Shown here one piece after another: positions 1 through 11,839 of a stretch of 64,000 nt of DNA. This stretch comes from Apostichopus parvimensis. Lineage: Eukaryota > Echinodermata > Holothuroidea > Aspidochirotida > Stichopodidae. The position numbers and the translations under genes are program-made. The notes under the pieces are model-generated. The model saw only the letters and a program-made list of their open reading frames with translations. It searched no databases and was not told the DNA's origin. The stretch is taken from positions 470,960 to 534,959 of the forward strand of contig KN882213.1 of assembly GCA_000934455.1 (NCBI GenBank), read 5' to 3'. Every line of letters starts with the position of its first letter. Within the stretch, counting starts at the first letter, position 1.

Positions 1-360
1 AAAAGTTAAAGGGCCTCAAGTTATATCAAAGTGATATCAAAGTTAAGCAGGCAGAAAAGTTAAGTAAAGAATTCTTTTCTTAAGGCCAAACAAGTCTCCA
101 AAGAAAATTTTTTGAAATAATTGAGATGTACTCGAGCAGCTGTAGAAGCTTGTAGGTTATAAAGACTTATAGATTCACCCAGTAATGTTATTAGAGAAAA
201 AAAGCTTGCGTCCAATAAAGAAAAGATTGCGTCAAGATGGAACATCAATTGCGTTTATTATTTGACCTACTGTTACTAACTAGTGTAGTATCACTGGCTA
301 TACTTTGTGAATGTTATATACACAATATATAGGGCAGATGGCTCAATGTTGTACCAACAT
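1..360. other. AT-rich non-coding flank
   Basis: No exon-like reading frame with splice sites is visible. Two short TTGCGTCC-type motifs near 193 and 213 resemble the repeat at 361-495, so this may be the edge of the same repeat. Confidence 0.4.
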
Positions 361-495
361 AAAAATAAATGTACTTGGGTTTTGTTTCTCAAACAAAATA
401 AAAAAATTGCGTTCGCCGGACACAAGCAATTTGAAGATTTTTCGTCCCTGGCCAAAAAATTGCGTACCGGATGCAGAATCCTGTATTCGTAACGA
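361..495 (+). repeat. Interspersed repeat, copy 1 of an inverted pair
   Basis: The segment from 'tacttgggttttgtttctca' to the 'ttcgtaac' near 493 matches the reverse complement of about 10,440-10,560, including the shared blocks 'gcaatttgaaga', 'cgtccctggccaaa' and 'gcagaatcctg'. It looks like one end of a dispersed element. A short reading frame across it is a by-product of the repeat and no protein is claimed. Confidence 0.65.
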
Positions 496-1139
496 TACTG
501 TTCACCAATGGCTTGACTCAGCTTAACTGTCAGCCATCAACTGAGTTTATCTGTAAGGGGCATAACAAACTCATTTTATGAGATTTTGCAAGGTCTTGAT
601 CCTTGTGAGCCGCACACGTGGGTTAACTCTTGGATTAAAATGTGGAATTCAAGTGAATACACAGCCAGTGTATGGCACTGTTGTTGCAACTCACATTTCT
701 GCTTAACAATGACTGCTGAAGATTTGCTGTCTCTTGGAAACATTCATGACTAAAGCATCAGCTACAAAGCATAAAATTAAGCTTTGTTTCATGCTCATAA
801 ACAGAACTTAAGGTGACTTTAGCAGCTGATGCAACTAAGCCTTAAATGGTCATAAGAAACTCCTCAACGTGTAGCAACTGTGAGCAGAAAATAGTTCAAA
901 CATTCAAGTCTGTTTACTGACTATTACTGATAATTTGTTGAATTCAGTGAATAGTAAGAAATGCAGGGAGAACAACACCATAAAGAATATTACCAAGCTG
1001 TTTAAGTTACACTGATCTTCTGCCAACTCTATTTTGATTCCTTGCTGGAGGTAAAAGGAATATATGCATTGGTGATGGTGTGTGCTGCCTTAATTGGCTT
1101 GTTAACACTGTAACTACAAAACTTAAGTGTAGATGAACT
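496..1139. other. Non-coding, nothing recognised
   Basis: No splice-flanked coding segment, RNA gene or clear repeat structure was recognised here. Confidence 0.4.
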
Positions 1140-1330
1140 ATATATATGGTATGTGGGTGTGTGGAGGTCAAAGGTCATTTGAGTCTGAAAACTCTTAAAA
1201 GATTGTAATTCCAAAAGTCATGGTTGGGTGAAATTCATACTTTGCATGTGGATCCACCGTTTAACTAATAAAAAACTGCAGAAGTAAAGGTTGGGTGAAA
1301 TTCATACTTTTGATCCACCGGTTGTTAATG
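1140..1330 (+). repeat. AGGTCA-containing repeat units, outlying copies
   Basis: Two partial units carry 'gggtgaaattcatactt' followed by 'gatccaccg', the signature of the larger array at 2,090-3,010. The first contains AGGTCAAAGGTCA (1,165-1,177), a perfect direct repeat of AGGTCA with a one-base spacer. Confidence 0.6.
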
Positions 1331-2089
1331 GCTTTGAAATTTTGCAAATTGATGGAATGTGTCATAGTAAAATAAACTCTTTCTCTTAACTTGTGATATC
1401 ATAACACATTATTTAAGCTGAATTTTACCCTAAAAGCCACCATGGTATGCTTGTAGTACAAATAAACTTAGTTTACTGCTGTGAGTGTACAGTAGCAGCA
1501 TCGGTACTCTGCTGTAGTTAGGAATGTAAACAACTGGGTAAACCCTCAGTGTCAAAATACAGAATTTTAGTTACAAAGACAGTTTCCTTTGTACTTCATA
1601 CTTGGTATGTTGTATTCACCTTAGTGACTACAAGATCCCTATTGTTTAATAATAACAGTTTCATTTCATTTATTTCTGCCATTAAATTACAATGATATAA
1701 TATATATAATATATAGTCATATAGCAATGAGGCAGCGGGACCAGAAATAAGATAATAATAATAATAATTAGTGCTATATAGTGCAGAATCCAACAAAAGT
1801 TACTCAATGAAGATAAAAAAGAAAGAAGAAGAAACATAACAATGTGAAAAGGATGAGTTTTAAGACAATGCTTAAACTGGTGTGAGTCCAGAGACTTATC
1901 TACTTGAAGTGAACTTTCCACAAATGGGGGCAGCATGATGAAAGCTGCGATCCCTATCGTTTTCAATCGAGACACTGGACCATTACAATGGTTAAGATAT
2001 TGTGATCTAGATGCCTAATTTCAGTTTGTAACTTGGGGTATTCATTTTAATAGCATGGAAGGCCAAACTTAGGATTTTATAATCTATAT
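1331..2089. other. Intergenic or intronic, with simple AT repeats
   Basis: It holds a TA-rich tract near 1,695-1,715 and an (ATA)n tract near 1,755-1,768. No coding segment is supported. Confidence 0.4.
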
Positions 2090-3010
2090 GAATTATGTGG
2101 ATGTCAATTAAAAGTCACGGGCAACAGAGGTCAAATTCTGATAACTGTGTACACTAAAAAGTAAAGCTTGGAGAAACTAGTATTTGGATCCACCATAAAT
2201 TAGTGCAAGGAAAATGTTTTCTCATTCTCTGGAGTCATAAGTCATTTGAAGTTACCACATTATAGAGTCTGAAAACCTTGTTAACTCTCTAACTCCAAAA
2301 CTTCACAAGTAGTACTTGGATCCATCTTAGTGATTAGAATGTGCCTTTTGTTTCTTTGGAGGTCACAGTCATTTGAGGTCACCAGAGGTGAAAGTCTGAA
2401 AGTTGTAAACATAACTCTATTAGCATAACTTAGATGAACTTCATACTCAATATTTGGGTCAACCTTATTGTGTGTAAGAACTGTCTTGTTTTCTATGGAT
2501 GTAAAATGTTGTTTGAGGTTAATCGACATCAAAGTTGGAAAAAAAAATTGATACCTACAAAAAGTTGGATGAATTTGAATACTTTCAATTGGATACACCT
2601 AATTCTATGCAAGTCAAAGGTCAAGTGAATTCGAGAGAATTTGAAAACATTTTGGACAGGATAACTTAAAAGTTAAGCTGGGATGAACATCATACTTGTG
2701 GATCCACATTAGTTATTGGAAAAACCCAATTGCTTTTTGTAGATGTCAAAGAATATTTGAGGTCAACAGAAATGGAAGTTTGGCAGTTTTGTAAACATGA
2801 TAACTATAAACTAAAGCTTACATGAACTTCATATGGGATTTTTCAATCCACCTTTTTGAATACAAGAAGAAAACCTTGTAATTTCTGTGGAGGTCAAATG
2901 TCATTTGCTGTCAACAGAGCTCAGCCACTAAACTTTGTAAACAGCTAACTCCAAAAGAAATGCTTGAATGAACTTCATATGTGGTATGTGGTTCTGCTTT
3001 CTTGTTACAA
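2090..3010 (+). repeat. Degenerate tandem array of about 150-200 bp units
   Basis: About five to six diverged units follow one another. Each runs roughly as 'gaggtcaaaggtcatttga', then a 'caacagaggtgaaagtctga' block, then 'aactccaaaa', 'gatgaacttcatact' and 'tggatccacc'. AGGTCA half-sites recur in each unit. Short reading frames in both strands run through the array and look fortuitous. Exact unit number and period need a dot plot. Confidence 0.65.
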
Positions 3011-4149
3011 GAACCTTCTCTTATGAAATGTGGCAAGGAATCACTAAGACTCATGGCTTTCTTGCTCTAAATTACCATAAAAGCTTGCCTGTCTATGCCT
3101 CAATTTAAATAATTTGCTCTTTGGTTTTGTTTAATATTTTTCATCTTTCCATTCACCTACCATTTCTATTCTTCTGTTATGAATTGATTTTAAGCAATGC
3201 CTATGAAGTAGAATCTGGCCATACTGTATGTTAATGAGTGGAATTAATGACTTGCATTAGAAATACGACTGACTAAAAAGCCATGTTGGCAAACAGGCAC
3301 GAATAGTTCTGTTCCCTTTTCTTCTTGCAATACTTTACTACTTCTTCCGAGGATCTCTCAATTTAGGCAGAGAATTAAAATAATAAACCTAAATTGGAAA
3401 AAAATGACAAACATAAAAAAATATTGCTAATACAAATGTTACAATCCTGATAACATTTTTGCCCATTCAAATTTTATGTGGTTGTCCCTAAAACCATTTC
3501 AAAGAATGCTCTCAGTAGACATTACTATCTACCCCTATTGTCATTCCTTTCCCCAACCCTACCTCACCCCCATCAGAAATAGTCTAGCCTCTGATAACGT
3601 TATCACTTGGGTCAAGATCCTTTTAAGTCTGCCCTCCGCTTCCCTCTCTGTTTGAATTCTTCAAAAGGCTCTGGTTTTATCATTGGCAGGATAACATTCA
3701 AATGTAATATTATTTTATGATTACAATGGATGGAAATCTGCAGATATGCTCATATCGGTTGACTTTTAAAAGTGTTTATGTATCAAGAGCTGTAATCACA
3801 TCTTTCCTCATATCGTGTGATGTACCATGAAAGTTAGCATTTCCTGCAAAATTTCATACATGGAATTAGACAATTGCTTGTATTAAAATTGAAAACCCAG
3901 CAGCCACGTATCAAGTTTTGCTATTGCTTTGGGGAATAAAAAACAAAATGTGAATGCATTCCATATCTACGTGTGCTATTTATGTAGCTCTCCAACTTAA
4001 TTTGACTGGGTTATGTATAGTGTACTAGTTTCATGAAATATTATACAGATATTGGCTGATAAACACAATGATTATTTATAAACTTTCTTTGTTTTCATCA
4101 CTGAAAGTGACACAGTTCTACCTCTTACCAAAGATTATAATAAACTTTC
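3011..4149. other. Non-coding, nothing recognised
   Basis: AT-rich sequence without splice-flanked open frames, recognisable RNA genes or obvious internal repeats. Confidence 0.4.
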
Positions 4150-5665
4150 ACATATATTTACGTACATTTCAAACTGTCTACATGTAGGATTTCTGCTCAT
4201 TTTACACTACGTTAATAAGTTCATGAACCAGTTGAAAACTGCAAGCACTTCTTCGATGTATGTTGCATATAAAAAGGTTAAAATGGCTCAACTTGCTCTG
4301 AGAGAACAAGAAATGCCTAAAAAATCTGCAGCTTGGGGGCTTATCCCCCCCCCCCCCCGGACCCCTACTATAGGGCTCAGTAATACATTCCATAGAAGTT
4401 AAAGAGTATTGTAAATAATCTTTCTGACATGTAATGCTTCAGCAGCAAGGGACTTTGTCCCACCCCAGTATTCCCAGTTAATTACAGTGTGCAAAATGCA
4501 TTTTTTCTTTACTTTTCGCAACTTTAATGGGCCAGTCACTGAAGTCTGTTTCAAAAAGCTATTCTATCCTGAAATCATTCTACACCTCCATTGAAGAAGT
4601 GGTGAATGTATGCTCCTGCCTGTTTGTTGCATGATTATTTTGAGTCATCAAATAGCTGGAAATTAATTGTTGTTCCTTTGGCTGACTGCTCTAAATTGTC
4701 AGTGATGCACAAGTATGCTGACACTTTAGAGGTATACACTTGTACAAAAACAAGGTCTGACCCATATGGACAGCTTTTAATAAATATTCCACCATATAAT
4801 TGTTTAATGAAGAGTCTATTGTCAAGCTCTTGGGGTAAAAAACCTCAAAAAACATGCATGAGTTTCATCAGTTAACTAACAAACTATAACTAAAAATTTA
4901 AGGGTAATAACTTTTTCATGTTGTTGCAAATTGACTGATCTTGAATTATTCTGTTTTATATTTGATGCATGTACAATTGTTGAGCAAATGCAGCAGGTGA
5001 ATGTGTGAGTGTTAGGGAAAAGAGCCTGATATGACTTTTAAACATTAATTTAATGTAGTTGACACTACTATAATTTACACATAACCCTCGCCATCTTCTG
5101 TGTAGTGACGAAAGCCACAAAGAGAATTGGTGATATATTCTAATGTTCTTCACACCTACTTAACGATTCAGTTCCTAGCAAAGGGCTATTTTGCCTTGAA
5201 ACAATGACTAGACTGACAATAACTTTACAGGTAGTGGTAGAATCTAAATGTACTTTGCCTAGTATATTGCTGGCATAAACCTCAGTCAAGCAAATTCTAC
5301 CGATTTATGCAATCATGATATTGGACACACCCTTCTGGGGACCACCTGTACTTGCTTTTACACTACATTCCCAATTACTAGCTAGCAAAATACCAATAAC
5401 ATTCCAGCATACACTGACCAACTCTATGTAGGGTTCATACCACAATCTCTAGTTATGCAAATCATTATGAGGGACGTAATTATTTCACTGTACAGTGGGG
5501 CCAATCTCTCTTTGTTTACATGCCTTGAAAAGCTGATCATTATTATGTATGGACAGACCATATGATACCATTACATGTTTTATGATGAAAAGGTGAAAAA
5601 AAAATTGTCCAAAGCTTACGATATGTCCATATCACAAACGAAAAACAGTAACAGCAATGTTAACA
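4150..5665 (+). repeat. Large interspersed or duplicated block, copy 1
   Basis: This block aligns by eye almost end to end with 25,395-27,600 and in part with 16,950-17,230. Shared blocks include 'acatgtaatgcttcag', 'gggccagtcactgaa', 'gaagaagtggtgaatgtatg' and 'cctgatatgacttttaaa'. It includes a C-rich tract near 4,345-4,360. Its first 100 bases also match 10,340-10,430. The copies differ by many substitutions and indels, so the duplication is old. It encodes no convincing protein. Confidence 0.75.
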
Positions 5666-6028
5666 GTGGGGTCATTCCATATCAAATCACCAAATTTTGG
5701 AATATGTTGTAGTTTGACATCTTGTAACAATTCCCAAATTTATTGTATGATTGGAACACCATGATATAAGCATATTCTGAAATTTAAGTTGCATATCTGT
5801 TCCGTCACCAATGTCATTGGGAATTATGTGTGTAAAAACTCGTGTTTTTCCACGTGTTATATATATAGAAGTTTTACGTAAGCGGAGCGAATTTCGGGGC
5901 GGCTCGTTGATTGTGAGGAAGCACTTATGTAAGATCAATATTTGTGAAAAATATCGTAAGGTTTTTCTCTTTCAGAAAATATTTTTGACTAGTAATTTCT
6001 CAATCTATTAAGAAGGGTGACATCCCTA
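5666..6028. other. Non-coding, nothing recognised
   Basis: Sequence between the large duplicated block and the MITE. Two overlapping short frames on opposite strands have no recognisable content. Confidence 0.35.
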
Positions 6029-6552
6029 TGTTCCGACGTCTCTATCCAGTTCCGATAATTTTTTTGGACTCCCAATTTTTTTGGACCCAATTTTTTGGGG
6101 GGGACTCAATGTTTTTGGACCCAAATTTTGTCTAACTAATTTTTTTGGGGGGACTCAATTTTTTCGGACCCAATTTTTCGGGGGGACTCATTTTTTTTGG
6201 ACCCAAATTTTTTCTGGCCTCATATTTTTTGGGGGGGACTCAATTTTTTTGGACCCAAATTTTTTTTGTGGAATCAATTTTTTGGACCCACAATTTTTCT
6301 GACCTGATTTGTATGGGGGACTCAATTTTTTGGACGCACCAAATTTTTTTCACGAAAAAAAATAAAAGGGCTTAAAGTTTGTTATGACCAAAATAGCGCC
6401 TTGTCCGAAAAAAAATTTGGGTCATACAAATATTTTGGTCCAAAAAAATTTTGGTCTTAAAAAAATTTGGTCCCAAAACAAGTTGGTCAAAAATTTTGGT
6501 CAAAAAAAATTAAGAGTCCAAAACAATTGTCGGAACGTAGAGACGTCGGAAC
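6029..6552. mobile_element. Foldback MITE with TTCCGACGTCTCTA termini
   Basis: The left end reads GTTCCGACGTCTCTA, followed by a second TTCCGA and 'taatttttttgga'. The reverse complement of the right end gives GGTTCCGACGTCTCTACG, followed by a second TTCCGACAATT. The left half is packed with 'ttttttggacccaa' motifs and the right half with 'tttggtccaaaaaaa', so the element can fold into a long imperfect hairpin. No transposase is present. The frames across it are low-complexity translations rich in F, G and N. Confidence 0.8.
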
Positions 6553-7789
6553 CATTAAAAAATACTGGGTCTAAACCTTATTGCATTTTGGGTGAATGTG
6601 TATTTAACTACGTTACATGATGCTTAAACACATGTTTGAACAAAATGAAAATTTCAAGTATTACCACATAAATATTCAAAAAATATACTTTTGTTGCATG
6701 TAATGGAGGATTTTGTGAAACCATACATGTCTGGACTGATTACGGTTTGAAAATTCTACGAGGTTCGTGATCAACTTGACCGTAGAGTATTTTCAGAAAA
6801 TAAGTTTGCTAACATACAAAACTGTCCGACCAAAAGCAATTAAATGACTTCATGACATTTAAATAAAAAAAGCTTCTAACAGAATTTATGACCTATTTTG
6901 TAAATTTTAAATGTGCGCGTCAATACGTGTTGCAATCAGGATCCCATCGATTACTGATGCTATGCAAAAGAAACTGTCAATTTGAGCATACTATATGGTG
7001 CGGAAAATTATTCTTCAAGCAAACAATTTTCTTGAAAACCTTGCAAAATTCGATCATGAACACAATGTTCAAAGAACGTTAATATAACATACTGACGTAT
7101 GCCAGCCCATGCATCCCGGACTGTGAAAAAGCTAGGCCTATTCAGCGTTACAATGCATATTAACCCTATCCTAGCATTATGGGACGATTTGCTAGTGTAA
7201 TTAAAACCTAGGCTAATATTCATTCATACAAGAAGTTCAGAACGGAATGTTTTGTTCGAATAGAGAATATTTTGCGATCGCTGTGTTTTTAAAGAAGGAG
7301 TTTGTATGAAGGAGTTTGGACAAATACAGTATGTTCGTTCATTAGGCCTATCGTACCAGTTTTGCGATTATGAAAATTTGTATGTCGATTGACACTTAAT
7401 TTTGGTGACACACCAAACTTTTTTATCAGAATTTGTAAAGGAATCTATCGCACATAGCGTTGTATTGATGATTTCATTTACTGCGGAAAAAGCCTTCCCC
7501 AATTCTTTCAAATCACGATGAAACGATCGATCGTTCTGCAACGTAATTGACGCTAAAATGATAACATTACGATAGTATAAAGTGCCAGTGAAATGATAAA
7601 TACACCATCACGATATTACGACCACGATGCGACGCCCGATATTACGTTAGGTATTTGCTATAGGCGTAATGGAAACGATATTACGATAGACTCCTCATAT
7701 TTTGTCACGATATACGATGCCACGGCCGATTTAATCTGGGCGGTACTGTACATACAAATACTGGGTGTACATGTACAGTGTGTACATAA
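6553..7789. other. Non-coding, nothing firmly recognised
   Basis: No supported exon. The stretch at about 7,600-7,720 contains several 'cgatattacg'-like motifs, which may mark an unrecognised repeat. Confidence 0.35.
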
Positions 7790-7895
7790 TGTTTAGGTGT
7801 AAACATAGTCTTCTGGCACTCATTGTCCTTATTCAAATGGATCCCCACCATGGTTATGCTTGTATGCGAGTCTGGTTTAATAGGATCGCAACAAT
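7790..7895 (+). pseudogene. Diverged duplicate of EGF exon 4 (exon ghost)
   Basis: The second half aligns with the intact EGF exon at 28,324-28,476. Shared stretches include 'ggttatg.ttgtat', 'gcaacaatatccatct.ctgta' and 'cagtcacc.tg.caag', followed by 'tcagtagttcattgttctgg' beyond the donor. Several cysteine codons are lost or displaced, and the 5' half has lost most similarity. At the donor position it reads 'gatcagtag' where the intact exon has 'ggtcagtag', so the GT is gone. It is a relic, not a usable exon. Confidence 0.7.
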
Positions 7896-8160
7896 ATCCA
7901 TCTGCTGTACAGCAGTCACCTTGCCAAGATCAGTAGTTCATTGTTCTGGTAGATTAGAACAACTCATATACTAGCGGATTGCCATTGTTAGCACTATGTG
8001 ATTAATAATAGGTTACCAAGTGGTGCCAATCTTTGATGAAACAGCAACACATAGGTAGGTCAAGGAAGTTTAAACCTTGTTAAAATTATAAGAAATGTGC
8101 AAGATTAATGCATTTGTGATAGAATATCAATTACACAAGATTATCCCAAACACTTCTATC
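7896..8160 (+). repeat. Duplicated intron following the EGF ghost
   Basis: It matches 28,477-28,690 over most of its length: 'agattagaacaactcatata', then 'gtgccaatcttt', 'ccttgttaaaat' and 'aatgtgcaagattaatgca', ending at 'gatagaatatcaatt'. This shows that the EGF exon and its 3' intron were duplicated together. Confidence 0.8.
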
Positions 8161-8189
8161 CTTTTCTGTTTTGCACTGACAAGTACCAT

Positions 8190-8557
8190 TTAAAGGCATT
8201 GAAGACTCGCCCCAAACCGCGTGCGGCCATCTGAAAAAGTTAACTTTCTGTTGCTTGCAAGTGACGTTTTGTTCGTGTCGCTACAAAATGCAGACAGTAA
8301 TGAGACGTGATACCTTGTTATCTTTAGCTGGATCTGAGATTTCCATTGCTGTATCGTTTATACACCGTGCTGTGGGTATTGACCGCAGCTTTATGTACTG
8401 ACTGTACACTAGTGTCTAATTACCGACGGTAGCAAGCTGTGTGTGTATTTTCTGGGATCGATGGTGGTGTCTAACACTTCTGTTACACGTCATTCGAAAC
8501 TAGGTCAGATTACCGGCATTAGACTTTTCTTTTTGTGCGAGTCTTCACACCCTTTAA
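8190..8557. mobile_element. MITE with TTAA target duplication
   Basis: Terminal inverted repeats read AGGCATTGAAGACTCGC on the left (from 8,194) and, in reverse complement, AGGGTGTGAAGACTCGC on the right (ending 8,553). TTAA flanks both sides (8,190-8,193 and 8,554-8,557). A TTAA duplication is typical of the piggyBac and Kolobok superfamilies. The element is too short to code for a transposase. It sits inside the duplicated intron, so it inserted after that duplication or was lost from the other copies. Confidence 0.75.
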
Positions 8558-8784
8558 TTGCTTTGAAATTCTCTTCCAAATATTACTTTTGGTAATATCT
8601 TTCTGCATCCCATCTCCGAAAATGGTCATTATTTAGCCCACACAAAAATATCATATTAAATTTTAACACTGAAGTTCCATTGTAGTTTTTGTACAAATAC
8701 AGTAAGCTGTGTATATTCTATACTTCATTCAAACTTTACACAGTAAAAAATGTAAATAAACTCCCCAACTAATTGCATATGCTG
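8558..8784 (+). repeat. Duplicated intron block, first part (paralog of 17,232-17,390)
   Basis: Shared blocks with the later copy include 'atttagcccacacaaaaa', 'aagttccattgtagttt' and 'aactccccaact'. The block is split here by the MITE at 8,785-9,388 and resumes at 9,389. Confidence 0.75.
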
Positions 8785-9388
8785 ATGCAGGCGTCACACT
8801 GTCCCGAAATTGACACCAGATGGCCTTACGAATATGGAATTTTGAATTTCGCACCTAGATGGCCCCGAACTTGGTCAACAGCCAAGCAACAGCCGAATCA
8901 AGTACTACACCATGGTCCCATCTCGATATTATCGTACTATAATACGATGGCTACAAGACTGCATTGCGAGGGCTTCACATTGTCATGTTGCCTTCCTAAG
9001 ACAATCCGGCAGCTTCTGGTTTCTTTTGTATTGTCTTCGTGAGGCGAATATGCCCGATGGCACCGATGATCACACGAAGTGAAAACGAACATGACACAAT
9101 TTGACAAGACGCCCTCACGAAGGCCTTATGAAGGGCAAAATGGACACACAAATTCAACACCAAAATAAACTTTTGCAAGGTCTTTCGGCAATTTTTGGGC
9201 ATGCCAGAGTTTTTGCCACCGCTCACGAAGTTGCTGCTGGAACCTGAGAATCTCCACCGGCGGTCATACGATGGCATAAGATGCCCTCACGAATGACCCG
9301 ATGTTTTTACGATCAGAGCCGAATTTGAACATTTTCTTTATAGTGTGTCTATCTCGTGTCAATTTCGGGACAGTGTGACGCGGGCATT
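8785..9388. mobile_element. Non-autonomous DNA transposon with GCGTCACACTGTCCCG ends
   Basis: The left end carries GCGTCACACTGTCCCGAAAT (from 8,791), then 'tgacaccaga'. The right end is its reverse complement, 'ctcgtgtcaatttcggga' followed by 'cagtgtgacgc', giving inverted repeats of over 30 bases. The paralogous block at 17,232-17,650 lacks this insertion, which supports mobility. There is no transposase frame. Exact termini and target duplication are ambiguous (possibly starting at ATGC). Confidence 0.75.
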
Positions 9389-9640
9389 AGAAAAAGCACT
9401 AACTTTACCACCCAAACAGCAGCATGCAAATGGAGAGTAAAAATGTATACAATACAGTATCAAAGACAGAAGAGATTTTAATTGTACCAAATAAACTAAG
9501 CCTTCAAAGTGCTCAATGACTGATAGCATTCACAGAAATGTTTTCATTAAGTTTTCTGTATGTAATTACCACCTCAAAAAAAGCGATAAATCACATGTGA
9601 ATATATGTCAGTAAAGGATCATGTCCATGCAACCATCCTG
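9389..9640 (+). repeat. Duplicated intron block, second part (paralog of 17,395-17,650)
   Basis: Shared with the later copy are 'cagcagcatgcaaatggaga', then 'gtgctcaatgactgatagca' with two changes, and 'tatatgtcagtaa'. Confidence 0.7.
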
Positions 9641-9984
9641 CTGGATTCAATTGTTCAGAAATTTGCATACTTGACGGAACAATTATGTAAAAGACTGCTA
9701 ATGTGACTGTGATACTGCGAGCGTGCCAAGTCATTACCTGGCAGTAAAGTCTTGATTTGACCATGGAGCTACAATGGTCTAGCCAGCACTGTGTTCTTTA
9801 AAAAAATGATGTTTGAAAGTGGCAATCCCACACAGCATGAAGTCATAGCAAGTGGCAAAGATTTTTGTCAGTGGGCAGCTAGGAAGTATTCTTAAAACTA
9901 AGTTGTCTTTGTTTGGATTGGGTAATTATCAAACGGTCTATCTTTTCAATGTTGTGATATTTGTATTCACTTTTGTAACTAATG
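9641..9984. other. Non-coding, nothing recognised
   Basis: Sequence between two duplicated blocks. A 73-codon frame starting at 9,852 runs into the repeat that follows and has no recognisable domain. Confidence 0.35.
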
Positions 9985-10330
9985 CTCTGTGCATGAAAGT
10001 ATATGCCTTCCACATGCAATACCTGGCCATATCTGTCTTAAGAGATGCACTGAGCATCAAAGGACATCAGTGAAATTCTGGAACATTGAGGCTCTAGCAT
10101 AATAACTCAAGTGTCTTTCTCAATTATTAGAAAAAAAACTTCTATAAAAGAGAATAACACGAATTTTGTTAATATACACATAAGTTTTTTAATTTAACCT
10201 ATACATAATATTTACCATCAGCTTACGTTTTTTGTTCGTGTTCCTTAATATTTTGTAAATGTTAACATTGCAATATAAATGACAAAATAACAGAAATAGA
10301 TTATAATAACATTATAATAAACATTCCTGT
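9985..10330 (+). repeat. Duplicated intron block (three or more copies)
   Basis: It matches 19,555-19,720 and 28,690-28,760: 'ctctgtgcatgaaagtatat', 'tacctggccat', 'ttaagagatg.act' and 'agcatcaaaggac'. Its second half matches 20,140-20,200 and 28,990-29,050 ('aatattttgtaaatgtt'). Confidence 0.75.
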
Positions 10331-10430
10331 ACGTACGTAGGCTACATTGCAAATTGTCTACATGTACAATTTCTGCTCATTTTACTGTATGCTAGTAAGT
10401 TCATTAACCAGTTGAAAACTGTGAACACCG
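10331..10430 (+). repeat. Fragment matching the start of the large block at 4,150
   Basis: 'attgcaaattgtctacatgt' and 'atttctgctcattttac' match about 4,165-4,250. The two block families are therefore joined here in the same order as at the start of the window. Confidence 0.6.
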
Positions 10431-10439
10431 TGTTATTGT

Positions 10440-10560
10440 TACGAACGCAGGATTCTGCGTCCGGGACACAATGTTTTGGCCAGGGACGCAAACTCTTCAA
10501 ATTGCTTGCATCCGGCAGACGAAAACTTTATTTTTTGAGAAACAAACCCCAAGTATACAC
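10440..10560 (-). repeat. Inverted copy of the repeat at 361-495
   Basis: The reverse complement reproduces the order of the earlier copy: the 'gtttgtttctcaaa' block, 'gcaagcaatttgaaga', 'gcgtccctggccaaa' and 'gcagaatcctgcgttcgtaa'. The two copies lie about 10 kb apart in opposite orientation. Confidence 0.65.
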
Positions 10561-11839
10561 ACTCACAACTAGGTAAACGGAAAACATAACAAAACACATT
10601 TTTGAATGAACATCTTTCATTATTTCTTTTCAAAAACCACAATTTCATACAAGAACCAAAAGTTCTCCTACTCCCACAGATCATTGAAAATAAATATATC
10701 ATAACAATCAACCGCAAGGTACAGGTAAACAACACCCCATTACGGAGATTTTCATGCTAAAAATAGACAATGATGCTTTTCCAAATTTCCCGTGATATGA
10801 TTGGCTAATAGTCCCCATTCATTGTCTGTGAATATTCTTGCACCTGTAGTGCTCAATGAACACGGAGTATGTTGTTTAACAACAATTACTTGCAACAGTT
10901 ACTTTCCCCTGTGTATAGATAGTGAAGTTTGCGGTATCATAGGCTATCATGTGTTTGCACTCCAATATCATAACGTTAGGCCTTGCCACATACAGTACGT
11001 ATACATTCTGACAACGAAGATGCACTTGCATTGTTTCTGAGACTATCACGTAATATTTGAATCATTGTTTTGATTTGAAAATGTTAATGAGTGGAGACAA
11101 TTTATGAATTTTGTGGGGAAGCTAACATCTCTAATCCTGATCAGGATATTTCAGCTCACAGTATGTTCCTTCTCTCTGCATTAAGAGTTGAATGTAAATG
11201 TGCATTCTCACCATCAGTAGTTTCTGTTGCAAATTTTTTTCGCGGTCGAACTAACCACATGCTTCATTAAATGTTATTTTGACGCAACATTCGTGTGTAA
11301 ACTACTGTACTTTAGAACATTGAACTGATTTTTTTTTTTAAATCTACATTGCGTAAAAACCTATTCACAAAGACCTACTGTAATTTTCGTATAGATGCTT
11401 GCAAAGAACCCAGGATAAATGTTGGATAAGATTTTAAGTATTTGCGCATGTGTAGTTGAAAATGAAGCTCAAACAGGCATGTACATGCAGTAGTACAGTG
11501 AACTGGAAGTTAGCGAGAGATATGCACACTGTAGGTACTGGGATTTTTGAAGAGTTGGGAGTTGGAATCGCTGCAAGGTCAAAGCACGAAGCTACTACGG
11601 AGTTGGCGAGTAGGGAAGTAAAAGGGCGGATAAAGGAGGGGGGGGGACTGGGGGTGAAAATTGGTTGAAACGGCAGGGTGTTCGAAAGGAGGGGCGGGCC
11701 CGGCGGCCCCTGAAAAACAGCGAAGCTAAGGCACTGAGCATTTCTGCCCTATATTATTGTGTATAAGTACATTCACAAAGTATAGGCTGTGATACAACAC
11801 TAGTATTAGTAACAGTAGGTCATACGATAAACGTAATTG
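10561..11839. other. Non-coding, nothing recognised
   Basis: No exon signature. A G-rich patch near 11,635-11,715 contains a GC-rich near-palindrome ('gggcccggcggcccc'). Confidence 0.35.

Noticed and set aside
6081-6375. Overlapping frames rich in F, G and N
   Set aside because: Translations of the foldback MITE's repeated motifs, not genes.
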